Below, piece by piece: positions 16,552 through 25,619 of a stretch of 64,000 nucleotides of DNA. The position numbers and the translations under genes were made by a program. Position 1 is the first letter of the stretch; the number at the start of each line of letters is the position of its first letter. The DNA is taken from the NCBI GenBank assembly GCA_017937305.1, contig JAGBDV010000007.1:20030-84029 (forward strand), given 5' to 3'. The notes under the pieces were generated by a model. It saw nothing but the letters and a program-made list of their open reading frames with translations. It was not told the origin of the DNA and did no database searches. Source of the stretch: Bacilli bacterium (lineage in GTDB: Bacteria; Bacillota_I; Bacilli_A; ML615J-28; CAG-313).

Positions 16552-19164
16552 ATGAGTGAATATAAAATCGTAGATGGGGTAGAGAGTTTTAAAGAAGCAT
16601 TAGATGAGTGTAGATCAGCGCAAAGTAAATATGCATCATACTCTCAACAAGAAGTTGATAAAATTTTTAAAGCAGCTGCATTAGCTAGTAATAATGCAAG
16701 AATCATGCTTGCAAAGTTAGCCGTTTCAGAAACTGGTATGGGCGTTATTGAAGATAAAGTTATTAAAAATCACTATGCTGCTGAGTATATTTATAATGCT
16801 TATAAAAATACACAAACATGTGGGGTTATCGAAAGAGATGAGGCTAACGGAATTATTAAAGTTGCAGAACCAATTGGCGTAATTGGGGCTGTTATTCCTA
16901 CCACTAATCCTACTTCAACAGCAATATTTAAAACATTGCTTGCATTAAAAACTAGAAATGGTATTATTATAAGTCCGCATCCCCGTGCAAAACAATCTAC
17001 AATTGCTGCAGCTAAAATTGTATTAGAAGCAGCAGTTAAAGCTGGTGCACCTAAAGGTATTATAAAGTGGATTGATGTTCCAAGTCTAGAACTTACTAAT
17101 ATGGTGATGAAAGAATCAGACATTATTCTTGCAACAGGTGGTCCAGGTATGGTAAGAGCTGCCTATTCAAGTGGTACTCCAGCACTTGGTGTTGGTGCTG
17201 GTAATACTCCAACAATTCTTGATTCTTCATGTGATATTACCCTAGCAGTAAATTCAGTAATTCATTCTAAAACGTTTGACAATGGAATGATTTGTGCTTC
17301 TGAACAATCTGTTTTAGTAATGGAAGATATTTACAAAGAAGTTAAAAAGGAATTTATTAGACGTGGTTGTCACTTTTTAACAAAAGATGAATTAAAAAAG
17401 GTTAGAAAAACAATTATCATTAATGGTTCATTAAATGCTAAAATTGTTGGACAAAGTGCTTATACGATTGCTTGCTTATCAGGTATTGAAGTTAGTCCAA
17501 ATACGAAGGTTCTAATTGGTGAAGTTGAAAGTGTTGATTTAAAAGAAGAATTTGCACATGAAAAATTATCTCCAGTTCTTGCAATGTATAAAGTTAAATC
17601 ATTTGATGAAGCACTTGATAAAGCTGATAGATTAATTGCTGATGGAGGATTTGGGCATACTTCTAGTATTTATATTAATCCTCTAACAGAAAAAGAAAAA
17701 TATATGCAATTTGTTAACCGAATGAAGACATGTCGTATTCTGTTAAATACGCCTTCATCATTTGGTGGGATAGGTGATTTATACAACTTTAAGCTTGCAC
17801 CATCTCTTACTCTTGGATGTGGATCTTGGGGAGGAAATAGTGTATCAGAAAATGTTGGTGTAAAACACTTATTAAATATAAAAACAGTTGCAGAAAGAAG
17901 GGAAAATATGCTTTGGTTCAGAACTCCTAGTAAAGTTTATATTAAACGTGGTGCACTTGGTGTTGCGCTAGACGAATTAAAATATGTTTTAAATAAAAAA
18001 CGTATTTTTATTGTTACAGATGAATTCTTATTTAATAATGGTTTTGCAAAACCTGTTACTGACAAACTTAATGAATTAAATATTCCGTATACAGTATTTT
18101 CAAATGTTGAACCAGATCCAACTCTTTCTTGTGCAAAACTTGGCGCAAAAGAAATGGAAAGTTTTAAACCTGATGCAATCATTGCTCTTGGTGGTGGTTC
18201 TGCAATGGATGCTGCTAAGATTATGTGGGTATTATATGAACATCCAGAAGTGGATTTCTATGATATGGCAATGAGATTTGTTGATATTCGTAAACGTATT
18301 TATGACTTCCCTAAAATGGGAGAAAAAGCATACTTTATTGCAGTTCCTACATCTAGTGGTACAGGTTCTGAGGTAACTCCTTTTGCAGTAATAACTGATG
18401 ATGAAACTCATATTAAGTATCCACTTGCTGATTATGAATTACTTCCTAATATGGCTATAGTTGATACTGATCTTATGATGAGTGCTCCAAAAGGATTAAC
18501 TGCTGCATCTGGTATTGATGCTTTAACTCATGCATTAGAAGCTATAGCATCAATGCTTGCAACTGATTATACAGATAGTCTTGCAAAAGAAGCAATTAAA
18601 AATATCTTTAAATATTTACCTCGTTGTTATACTGATGGAACTAAAGACTATGAAGCTAGAGAAAAAATGGCTAATGCAGCCACAATGGCAGGTATGGCTT
18701 TTGCAAATGCATTCTTAGGTGTATGTCACTCTATGGCACACAAACTTGGTGCATTCCATAATCTTCCACATGGTGTTGCTAATGCACTTATGATTGAAGA
18801 AGTAATTAGATTTAATTCAAGTAATTGTCCTACTAAGATGGGTACATTCCCTCAATATACACATCCTCATACAATAGAAAAATATGCTGATGTTGCAAAA
18901 TATTTAGCTTTACCGGGTAAAACAAATGAAGAATTAGTTGAATCTTTAATTAATAAAATTAATGAATTAAAATCATTTGTTGGAATCAAATCATCGATTA
19001 AAGATTATGTTCCAAATGAAGAAGTATTCTTAGAAACACTTGATGAAATGGTAGAGCAAGCATTTGATGATCAATGTACTGGTGCAAATCCAAGATATCC
19101 ACTTATGAGTGAAATTAAACAAATGTATTTAAATGCATACTACAATAATAAGGAGGTTAAATAA
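16552..19164 (+). CDS. adhE: bifunctional acetaldehyde-CoA/alcohol dehydrogenase AdhE
   Basis: 870 residues, full length for AdhE. The N-terminal half is the CoA-acylating aldehyde dehydrogenase, with the catalytic Cys in FDNGMICASEQ at about residue 247. The C-terminal half is the iron-dependent alcohol dehydrogenase: GGGSAMDAAK binds NAD, and the iron ligands lie in DALTHALEA, MAHKLGAFHNLPHG. Together the domains reduce acetyl-CoA to ethanol and regenerate NAD+ in fermentation. AAGGAG serves the ATG. A phosphotransferase gene overlaps its stop by one base. Confidence 0.97.
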   Translation: MSEYKIVDGVESFKEALDECRSAQSKYASYSQQEVDKIFKAAALASNNARIMLAKLAVSETGMGVIEDKVIKNHYAAEYIYNAYKNTQTCGVIERDEANGIIKVAEPIGVIGAVIPTTNPTSTAIFKTLLALKTRNGIIISPHPRAKQSTIAAAKIVLEAAVKAGAPKGIIKWIDVPSLELTNMVMKESDIILATGGPGMVRAAYSSGTPALGVGAGNTPTILDSSCDITLAVNSVIHSKTFDNGMICASEQSVLVMEDIYKEVKKEFIRRGCHFLTKDELKKVRKTIIINGSLNAKIVGQSAYTIACLSGIEVSPNTKVLIGEVESVDLKEEFAHEKLSPVLAMYKVKSFDEALDKADRLIADGGFGHTSSIYINPLTEKEKYMQFVNRMKTCRILLNTPSSFGGIGDLYNFKLAPSLTLGCGSWGGNSVSENVGVKHLLNIKTVAERRENMLWFRTPSKVYIKRGALGVALDELKYVLNKKRIFIVTDEFLFNNGFAKPVTDKLNELNIPYTVFSNVEPDPTLSCAKLGAKEMESFKPDAIIALGGGSAMDAAKIMWVLYEHPEVDFYDMAMRFVDIRKRIYDFPKMGEKAYFIAVPTSSGTGSEVTPFAVITDDETHIKYPLADYELLPNMAIVDTDLMMSAPKGLTAASGIDALTHALEAIASMLATDYTDSLAKEAIKNIFKYLPRCYTDGTKDYEAREKMANAATMAGMAFANAFLGVCHSMAHKLGAFHNLPHGVANALMIEEVIRFNSSNCPTKMGTFPQYTHPHTIEKYADVAKYLALPGKTNEELVESLINKINELKSFVGIKSSIKDYVPNEEVFLETLDEMVEQAFDDQCTGANPRYPLMSEIKQMYLNAYYNNKEVK

Positions 19165-19925
19165 TGAGTAAATTTAATTTTGATAATGTTATTGCAGTAA
19201 GAAAAAATAAAAAGATTTACCGTGATGGTAATCGTGTTATGAAAGTTTTTAATAGTGATTACTCTAAAGCAGATGTTTTAAATGAAGCTTTAAATCAAGC
19301 AAGAGTAGAAACAACAGGACTTAATATTCCTAAAATTTTAGAAGTAACGCAAACAAAAGAAGGTGAATGGGTAATTGTCACTGAATTTATTGAAGGTAAG
19401 ACATTACAACAATTAATGGAAGAAAACCCTGATGAAAAAGCAAAGTACATGGAAATGTTCATTAAACTTCAACTTGAAATTTGCAGTAATAAATGTACAT
19501 TACTTACTAAGTTAAAGGATAAAATGACTAATAAAATTGAACTTGCTAACATTGACTCTGCGACAAAATATGAACTTAGAACTAGACTAGAAGGTATTAC
19601 AAGACAAAACCAATTATGTCATGGTGACTTTATTCCTTCTAATGTTATCTTAAAAGATGATGGAACACTTTATATTCTTGACTGGGCTCATGCTACACAA
19701 GGTGCTCCTTGTTGTGATTGTGCAAGAACTTATCTTACATTCTGTTTAGATAATGATTTTGATACTGCTAATCAATATTTAGAAATGTATTGTAATTTAT
19801 CAAATATTCCAACTAGAAACATTCAAAGATGGCTTCCAATTGTTGCAGCAAGTCAAAGTGTAAAAAATATTCCAGGAGAAAGAGAATTATTACTTTCTTG
19901 GATTAATGTACAAGATTTTGAATAA
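19164..19925 (+). CDS. APH/choline-kinase-like phosphotransferase
   Basis: 253 residues of the aminoglycoside phosphotransferase/choline kinase fold. The N-lobe has KNKKIYRDGNRVMKVF with a candidate ATP lysine, then TEFIEGKTLQQL, and the catalytic loop is CHGDFIPSNVI (HGDxxxxN), followed by ILDWAHA with the metal Asp. The substrate is unknown: it could be a choline-type alcohol, a sugar or an amine. The ATG overlaps the TAA of adhE, so the two genes are translated together, which is an unexpected partnership. Confidence 0.82.
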   Translation: MSKFNFDNVIAVRKNKKIYRDGNRVMKVFNSDYSKADVLNEALNQARVETTGLNIPKILEVTQTKEGEWVIVTEFIEGKTLQQLMEENPDEKAKYMEMFIKLQLEICSNKCTLLTKLKDKMTNKIELANIDSATKYELRTRLEGITRQNQLCHGDFIPSNVILKDDGTLYILDWAHATQGAPCCDCARTYLTFCLDNDFDTANQYLEMYCNLSNIPTRNIQRWLPIVAASQSVKNIPGERELLLSWINVQDFE

Positions 19926-19928
19926 TAA

Positions 19929-19967
19929 ATAACCTCTAGAAAAATTTCTAGAGGTTATATTTTTTTA
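19929..19967 (+). terminator. intrinsic terminator after the adhE operon
   Basis: A 14-bp perfect inverted repeat around AACCTCTAGA/TCTAGAGGTT, with a T-rich tail. Confidence 0.9.
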
Positions 19968-20011
19968 TTTTTTTATAATAAAATGTTATAATAATACTAG
20001 AGGTGAGCATT

Positions 20012-20875
20012 ATGCTAAAAAAACTAAATATTATCTTAGCTGCAATAATTTCAGCAGTTGCGTCATGTATCATAATTATCCCAAATGATGAAATTGAAGT
20101 ATTTTCATTAAGGTTCTTTTTAATAATTATAATAACTTTTATTTTAAGTTTAATAATAGTTTTATTATTAATAGTTCTTTTATTTGTAATTATGTCATTT
20201 ACATTTAGAAAAGAAGAATATGAAGATATTCCAAAACGTAGGAAAAAATTATTTAATTTAGGTGTGGAGTTTATTATTGATATTGTAGGAGTAAAGGTTA
20301 AATATTTTGGACTTGAAAAACTTACTAAAAATCAAAAATTTCTTCTTGTTGCAAACCATCGTGGACTATTTGATGCAGTTTTATTATGTCATACTTTTAG
20401 AAACGATAATTTTGTAGCAGTATCTAAACCAGAAAACTTTCATCTTCCAATTGCAGGACCATGGATCAAAGGTATGGGACATCTTGCAATAGATAGAGAA
20501 AATAATCGTAATGCTCTAAAAACAATCCTTAAATGTATTAAATATATTGAAGAGGATAAATATAGTATTGGTATTTGTCCTGAAGGAACTAGAAATAAAA
20601 GTGATGGATTGTTACCATTTAAATCAGGTTGTTTTAAAATAACATCAAAAGCTAAGTGTCCTTTAGTAATTTGTACTATTACAAATGCAGATAAAGTATT
20701 TAAAAATTTTCCATTTAAGAAAACTACTATGGAGTTTCATATTGTAGATGTAATAGAATATGAAGAATTAAAAGATTTATCTACTCATGAAATAGCTCTT
20801 CTTGCAAGAAGAAAAATGGTAGAAAACTTAAATATTAATGAAACAATAGAAGAAAGTAAACAAATGATTGAATAA
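20012..20875 (+). CDS. plsC: 1-acyl-glycerol-3-phosphate acyltransferase (PlsC family)
   Basis: 287 residues. ATG 20012 is preferred because AGGTGA sits at 20001-20006; an in-frame GTG at 20003 lies in that site. Two N-terminal membrane segments are followed by an acyltransferase domain with the catalytic NHRGLFD (HxxxxD) at about 115 and the glycerophosphate-binding CPEGTRNKSDGLLPFK at about 190. It would acylate lysophosphatidic acid in phospholipid synthesis at the membrane. A close relative with another lysophospholipid as substrate is possible. Confidence 0.88.
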   Translation: MLKKLNIILAAIISAVASCIIIIPNDEIEVFSLRFFLIIIITFILSLIIVLLLIVLLFVIMSFTFRKEEYEDIPKRRKKLFNLGVEFIIDIVGVKVKYFGLEKLTKNQKFLLVANHRGLFDAVLLCHTFRNDNFVAVSKPENFHLPIAGPWIKGMGHLAIDRENNRNALKTILKCIKYIEEDKYSIGICPEGTRNKSDGLLPFKSGCFKITSKAKCPLVICTITNADKVFKNFPFKKTTMEFHIVDVIEYEELKDLSTHEIALLARRKMVENLNINETIEESKQMIE

Positions 20876-20877
20876 AA

Positions 20878-20918
20878 CAAACCCCGTATGTGAAAAATAC
20901 ACATATGGGGTTTGCTTT
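20878..20918. terminator. bidirectional terminator between plsC and the RhuM pseudogene
   Basis: A 15-base stem (20878-20892 with 20900-20914, one mismatch) around CAAACCCC/GGGGTTTG. The T-rich flank is weak on + and better on the - strand, so it can serve both converging genes. Confidence 0.75.
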
Positions 20919-20925
20919 AAATTGT

Positions 20926-21833
20926 TTATATATTATTAATTAAATCTTGAATTATATCACTATCTGATTCACTTATTGAAAATATTTTCTTACCTAAGTC
21001 TTTAATAGAGTGACCTAAATGATATAGTTTGGTTCTATCTATAATGATATATCTGTCATGCACTTTAGTTGTATATTTTACATCTAATCCTCCATATTGC
21101 CTATTAAATGCATTAATATCTGAACCTATTATCCTTGAAGTATTTATATTTGTATATATAATTGTTTTAACATTATTTTTCTTTATGACTAATCTATCTA
21201 GAATAGATCTATCAACGTAATTATCTATTATAATAATTTCAGAAATAGCGCTTTCAAATATAGATTGTATTAATGTATATGCATCATAAATATTACCATC
21301 ATAAAAATTTTTATTAAGTAAATATTCTTTTTCTAAACTTTATCTTCAATTTTTAATAATCTATTATTAAAATCAATTTGATTAGCTAGGATATTATTAA
21401 CAACTAATATTAAATTATTGAAATTTTCATTGTTGATAATTGTTCTATTTTCATTAATTATATATCCTTTTAATAAATATTCTTTTAAAACTTGTCCAAC
21501 CCATTTTCTAAATAATGATGCTTTTTTTGAATTCACTCTATAACCTATTAAAATAATTAAATCTAAATTATAAAATTTCTTTTCACGTTGAATACTTCGT
21601 GTTCCTTTATATTGAACTTGTCGTAAAAGACGACAGGTTGATTTTTCTTCCAATTCATTATTCGAATATATCTTACTGATATGTTCATTTATAGTATTTC
21701 TCGCTCTTCCAAATAATTTTCCAATGTCATCTTGACTTAACCATATTGTTTCTTCCGTTAGACTCAAGGTTACATCCAATTCAAAATCGCCATTAATAAA
21801 TTTAATCATTTCATAATTAATTTTGTTATCCAT
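20926..21833 (-). pseudogene. RhuM-family protein, frameshifted
   Basis: The start (ATG at 21833, AAGGAG upstream) gives 166 codons of a RhuM-type protein: ETIWLSQDDIGKLFGRARNT is its DNA-binding-like helix and KFYNLDLIILIGYRVNSKKA the core. That frame stops at TAG near 21333. The next frame continues at once for about 135 codons (EKEYLLNKNFYDGNIYDAYT, then HDRYIIIDRTKLYHLGHSIK and LGKKIFSIS), which is the usual second half of the family, ending at 20926. Restoring one T in the GTTTAG run rejoins the two parts as a 302-residue protein. It is thus a recent one-base deletion, an assembly error or slippage. Its role is unknown; the family includes phage-related proteins. Confidence 0.82.
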
Positions 21834-21857
21834 AATTTATTTCTCCTTCTTAAAAAT

Positions 21858-21928
21858 AAAAAACGGAAACTAACGTTATAAAAGATACCACTATAAAATG
21901 GTTATTTCTTTTATAAAATTAATTTCCG
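21858..21928 (-). terminator. attenuator-like hairpin in the RhuM leader
   Basis: On the - strand, CGGAAA (21928-21923) pairs with TTTCCG (21869-21864), with inner stems ATAAAAGA/TCTTTTAT and ACCA/TGGT, and then a T-rich run. It lies between promoter and ribosome site, so it looks like a leader terminator rather than an end signal. Confidence 0.7.
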
Positions 21929-22045
21929 CGTAACGTCTTTTGTGCAAAACAACTTACCATGTATCTTTGGGCTAGTAAATCATCAATATAAATATTATCT
22001 AGGGAAGATCGGATAATAAGTTTTAAATCTTGACTTTTTTACTTT
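21929..22045 (-). ncRNA. 5' leader RNA upstream of RhuM, class not recognised
   Basis: The predicted transcript starts near 22042 and runs about 180 bases before the hairpin at 21864-21928. TATTATC and GATAATA (around 22017 and 21998) pair over 7 bp with a 12-base loop, and a second stem around GTTTTGCACAAAAGAC is possible. No coding frame is apparent. It could be a riboswitch, an attenuator or an antisense-type RNA. I cannot name it. Confidence 0.45.
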
Positions 22046-22048
22046 AAT

Positions 22049-22077
22049 ATTATACCAGAATATTATATAAAAATCAA
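22049..22077 (-). promoter_or_regulatory. sigma-A promoter reading toward RhuM
   Basis: On the - strand TTGATT (22077-22072) and TATAAT (22054-22049) are separated by exactly 17 bases. It gives a leader of about 200 bases. Confidence 0.8.
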
Positions 22078-22083
22078 GATAAA

Positions 22084-22118
22084 CTTATAATATTGACAAT
22101 AAATATTGTTATTATAAG
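22084..22118. repeat. nested inverted repeat upstream of the RhuM promoter
   Basis: CTTATAATA (22084-22092) pairs with TATTATAAG (22110-22118), with ACAAT/ATTGT nested inside. Lying just upstream of the -35, it could be an operator. Between it and 22300 the sequence is only A+T-rich, with a weak promoter (TTGTAT at 22234, TATAAT at 22257) for the secreted peptidase. Confidence 0.5.
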
Positions 22119-22339
22119 AGATTTCTATTATTATTAAGTTAAAATATTAATTATTTAAAATTAAATTTATTTTATAACGATTATTTAGATTTTACATTTA
22201 ATGCGTTTATGTACACAAAGTTTATCATATGTGTTGTATAATATGATTTGAATTGTTATAATATAAATGTATGAGTAATAAATATTCATAATTAAAATAT
22301 AGGAGAGGGAGATGCTACAAAAAATGTGGCAAAAAAAGT

Positions 22340-22462
22340 ATGAAAAAAATTTTTTTATTATTTTTAATTTTTGTGTTAATGAGTTTTTCATTTTTTTAAA
22401 CGCTCAAAGCGGAGAGTAGTACTCCAACAAATAACAATTTATATTTTATTTCTGACGATGGA
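22340..22462 (+). pseudogene. signal peptide of the secreted peptidase, cut by a stop codon
   Basis: ATG 22340 opens MKKIFLLFLIFVLMSFSFF, which is an ideal signal peptide, but TAA at 22397-22399 follows. The same frame then reads TLKAESSTPTNNNLYFISDD and runs without break into the large peptidase at 22463. The two parts therefore were one secretory gene, and the TAA (one base from TTA or TCA) removes the export signal. Confidence 0.75.
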
Positions 22463-25400
22463 GTGTTTGTTAGAGATATATCTAGAGATGTTGTTTTTCA
22501 TGGGGAAAATACTAATCTAATTATTATCTATGAAGGAATAGAAATAGTTGATTGTGAAATAAATTTAAATTTATGCGTTTCTAATGTGGATATGTCATTA
22601 AATAGATTATCAATTGATTTTTGTAGTAATTTGATAGGATGTCACGAAATAATAATTGAGATACAATATACAAAAGAAGAATTATTGGAAAGGAGTTTAG
22701 TAAGTTTTTTTGTATATTCTACTACTGAATATGATTACTATAGTGAATCCTCTATTGATGATGCTAAATTTAAATGCTATGAACAAAAATCGGAAAGTTC
22801 TATTCTATCGTATGATGAATATTTTTCTTTTTTTAATAAAAACGAGAATAATTTAACTTTGAGCCCTAAAGCAATTCTTTTAAGTAATGTTAATATTGTT
22901 GAAATTGGCGGGAATTTATTATGGGTTGATTCAAAGAATAGTGATAGCCAAAGTAATTTACATGAATTAAAAAATATTTTTATTGAATTATATATTTATG
23001 AAACTAAAGAATTTATAGCTACTGTTCAGACAGATGAATTTGGTAACTTTTCGTTAAATATTAATTTTGATGAAATTTTAGTGGATGGTTCCATTCCGAC
23101 CATTGAATGTCATATTATTCCAATTTCTGATTTGTTTGAAATTAGAAATAATTTTGATATTATATATAAAAAAATATTTACTGTACAATTTTCTTATGAT
23201 AGTTATTCTTATGATTGTTCTCAAGTAGTTGGATTTGATGATGATATTGATAAGTCTATTCAAATTCATCAATGTTTAACTTTAGGAGAAAAATTTATTT
23301 CAGAGAATTATAGCGATTATAACTTTCCAAAATTTGTAGTGAAATTCCCTAATGCTAATGATACTGTTTATGATTACACAACAAATAAATTATTGTTACA
23401 AAGCCAATATTTTAATGATTGGGATAGCATTTTGCACGAAGTTGGTCATTACTTTTTTTGTCAAATGATTGGTTGCGATCGTGGAGGTATTTCCCATAGT
23501 TTTGGTGAAAATTTAGCATTAAAAACATCTATAGAAGATGCTATGTATGTTTCTTGGTTTGAGGGAATAGCTAGTTATTTTTCTGTGGGAGTACAAATCT
23601 ACCAAGATGCTTTTTTACATGGAATTATTCATGTAGGAGATCTAGGATTTCAATACTATAATTTAACGTTAAACAGTCAAATAAATACAAATCCTAATAC
23701 TGAATATAGTGAAACAGTTGTTTTGTTATTCCTTGTTAATGCTTCTTTGACGAAAGATACAAACAATATAATTGAATTTGACGAATCTATAGAGTTAATT
23801 TGTGATAACAATATTCATTATTTTAATGATTATTTAAAATATATTTATAGTGAATTAGAAAATAATTTTGAAAAACATTTGATTTATGGAGAGATTCTTA
23901 CAAAATTAGGTTTGGCGCTTGATTTATCTTATAAAAAAATAAATTTTTGTGATGATTCAATAAAATTAGATTTTACAAGTAATTTTGAAAATTCTCAAAA
24001 TATTCCTTTTGAAGTTGAACACGAATTATATATTTATTCTAATTGTGGGGAACTCTTATATAAGTCTTCAATTGATACCGAAATTTCTGCAGATACTGAT
24101 TTGGCGCTTGAAAATGAAATTTTAGCTATACTTAAGGATTTCAAATTAGGATATTTAGAATTAGAAGCTATTTGTTTTGCTATTGTTACTTCAGTTGAAT
24201 GTGAATATTGTTATAATACTTATTATTCGAAATTATTTAGTATAGATAGAATAAAAATAAATAAAATTGAATCAATAGATTTAGTTGATAATTATGTTAA
24301 TCTAATGCAAACAGCAAATTCTAATGATTATTGTTGTTTAGAACTAAACTCTAAAATTACAGCAATATATAATATTGAGTATTACAATTCGGAAAGTAGT
24401 AATTATATTGACGACTTTGTTGTTATTGTTGATTCCTCTTTTAATGTTTTATACAATTTAAATGGAGATTTAACAAAGGAAAATATATATAATAATAAGG
24501 CTATTATTTCAGTCTTTCTAGAAGAAAATTATACATATTATATTTTAATAGCTGATTCCCAAGAAAGTTGGGGTTCTTCATCATCTTGTAAATTAACTGT
24601 TTGTATAGATAAAACTATGAATCATTACTTGGTCAATAACAATTGGATTGCTGATTATAATTGTCAACAAGGGTTTAGAACTTATTTTGTTCTAGAATAT
24701 AAATATTTTGGTGAATATTCATTAAGTTTTTCATTTAATACGTTCTTAATGAGTGATGCTAATTTCAAAATTTATAAAATAGTTTCTAATAATTTAATCT
24801 TACTGGATTCAGGTATAATAGATAATAATGATAGAAGTAATAGAATTGTTTTGCAAATAGACTCAGAACAAAAAATTTATGTTTATGTAGAGTTCCCAAT
24901 AATGGACAATTTACTTGTTATTGATACTAACAGAACAACATCACCCTCAATTACTATTATTCCTGATAAATTAGTTCAAAGTGGTGGGTCAGTAGGTACT
25001 GATGTACTATTAAATGGTGGTAATTATGGTTCTAATCATATGACAGTTGGTTTCACGAAATGTATGTTTTTAAGTGATGATTCTCCTAGTCAATTAAGAA
25101 CAGATTATTATTGGTTTGTAACTGATGAACAAACAGCAACAATTAGTGAATTTGGTACACTACAATCAAAAAAAATTGGTTATATATTTGTTTACGCTAT
25201 ATTTAAATATGATGTATCCATTTTTGGAACAATAAAGATTTATATAAACAACGATAATAACTCTGAAATTGTTTATTTGAATTTTGGGTTAGACTGTAGA
25301 ATAACTGGTGTTGCATCTGGAACATATATAACAGAATGTGGCGGTCAAGTAGTTCCAATAGATGAATATTCAGATGATGATATTTTTATGTTAACTGCAG

Positions 25401-25609
25401 GTTATACAAGGCTGATATGTTTAGGTGACGATTCGCCTAATCCGTTTTTACAAAATTTTGATTGGCAATCAAGTGATAATAACATTGCAATTGTGAGCTC
25501 TTTTGGAACTATAATTACTAAAGAAAATATTACTGGAGAAGTAACTATAACGGGTACTTATAGGTACAATACTCGTTTTATTGTTAAGATAAATCTGTTA
25601 GTATATTAA
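22463..25609 (+). CDS. large secreted-type zinc metallopeptidase with Ig-like repeats
   Basis: 1048 residues from the first in-frame GTG after the stop codon, but the native start was probably ATG 22340. HEVGHYFFCQMIG at about residue 325 is a zinc HExxH motif, and WFEGIASYFSVG about 35 residues later may supply the third ligand, as in gluzincins. Before it lies a carboxypeptidase-regulatory-like beta domain (VQTDEFGNFSLNINFD). The C-terminal part has two similar Ig-like modules at about 830-935 and 945-1048, each with a DDSP...W...FGT pattern. It is a cell-surface or secreted enzyme of unknown substrate. Whether the present reading is translated is uncertain because no good ribosome site precedes 22463. 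Confidence 0.72.
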   Translation: MFVRDISRDVVFHGENTNLIIIYEGIEIVDCEINLNLCVSNVDMSLNRLSIDFCSNLIGCHEIIIEIQYTKEELLERSLVSFFVYSTTEYDYYSESSIDDAKFKCYEQKSESSILSYDEYFSFFNKNENNLTLSPKAILLSNVNIVEIGGNLLWVDSKNSDSQSNLHELKNIFIELYIYETKEFIATVQTDEFGNFSLNINFDEILVDGSIPTIECHIIPISDLFEIRNNFDIIYKKIFTVQFSYDSYSYDCSQVVGFDDDIDKSIQIHQCLTLGEKFISENYSDYNFPKFVVKFPNANDTVYDYTTNKLLLQSQYFNDWDSILHEVGHYFFCQMIGCDRGGISHSFGENLALKTSIEDAMYVSWFEGIASYFSVGVQIYQDAFLHGIIHVGDLGFQYYNLTLNSQINTNPNTEYSETVVLLFLVNASLTKDTNNIIEFDESIELICDNNIHYFNDYLKYIYSELENNFEKHLIYGEILTKLGLALDLSYKKINFCDDSIKLDFTSNFENSQNIPFEVEHELYIYSNCGELLYKSSIDTEISADTDLALENEILAILKDFKLGYLELEAICFAIVTSVECEYCYNTYYSKLFSIDRIKINKIESIDLVDNYVNLMQTANSNDYCCLELNSKITAIYNIEYYNSESSNYIDDFVVIVDSSFNVLYNLNGDLTKENIYNNKAIISVFLEENYTYYILIADSQESWGSSSSCKLTVCIDKTMNHYLVNNNWIADYNCQQGFRTYFVLEYKYFGEYSLSFSFNTFLMSDANFKIYKIVSNNLILLDSGIIDNNDRSNRIVLQIDSEQKIYVYVEFPIMDNLLVIDTNRTTSPSITIIPDKLVQSGGSVGTDVLLNGGNYGSNHMTVGFTKCMFLSDDSPSQLRTDYYWFVTDEQTATISEFGTLQSKKIGYIFVYAIFKYDVSIFGTIKIYINNDNNSEIVYLNFGLDCRITGVASGTYITECGGQVVPIDEYSDDDIFMLTAGYTRLICLGDDSPNPFLQNFDWQSSDNNIAIVSSFGTIITKENITGEVTITGTYRYNTRFIVKINLLVY

Positions 25610-25619
25610 AGGTGGTAAA

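Noticed and set aside
20926..22120. A complete toxin-antitoxin or phage-defence system around RhuM.
   Set aside because: Only the one RhuM gene is present, with no partner, methylase or nuclease gene beside it.
22312..22416. A 34-codon frame starting at ATG 22312, right after AGGAGAGGG.
   Set aside because: The ribosome site is only about 3 bases away, and the peptide is not a recognisable signal or toxin. The frame of ATG 22340 leads straight into the peptidase.
22463..25609. The GTG at 22463 as the true start of the peptidase.
   Set aside because: No ribosome site precedes it, and the in-frame sequence before it is an obvious signal peptide broken by one TAA. The shortened frame is kept as the present open reading but not as the native start.
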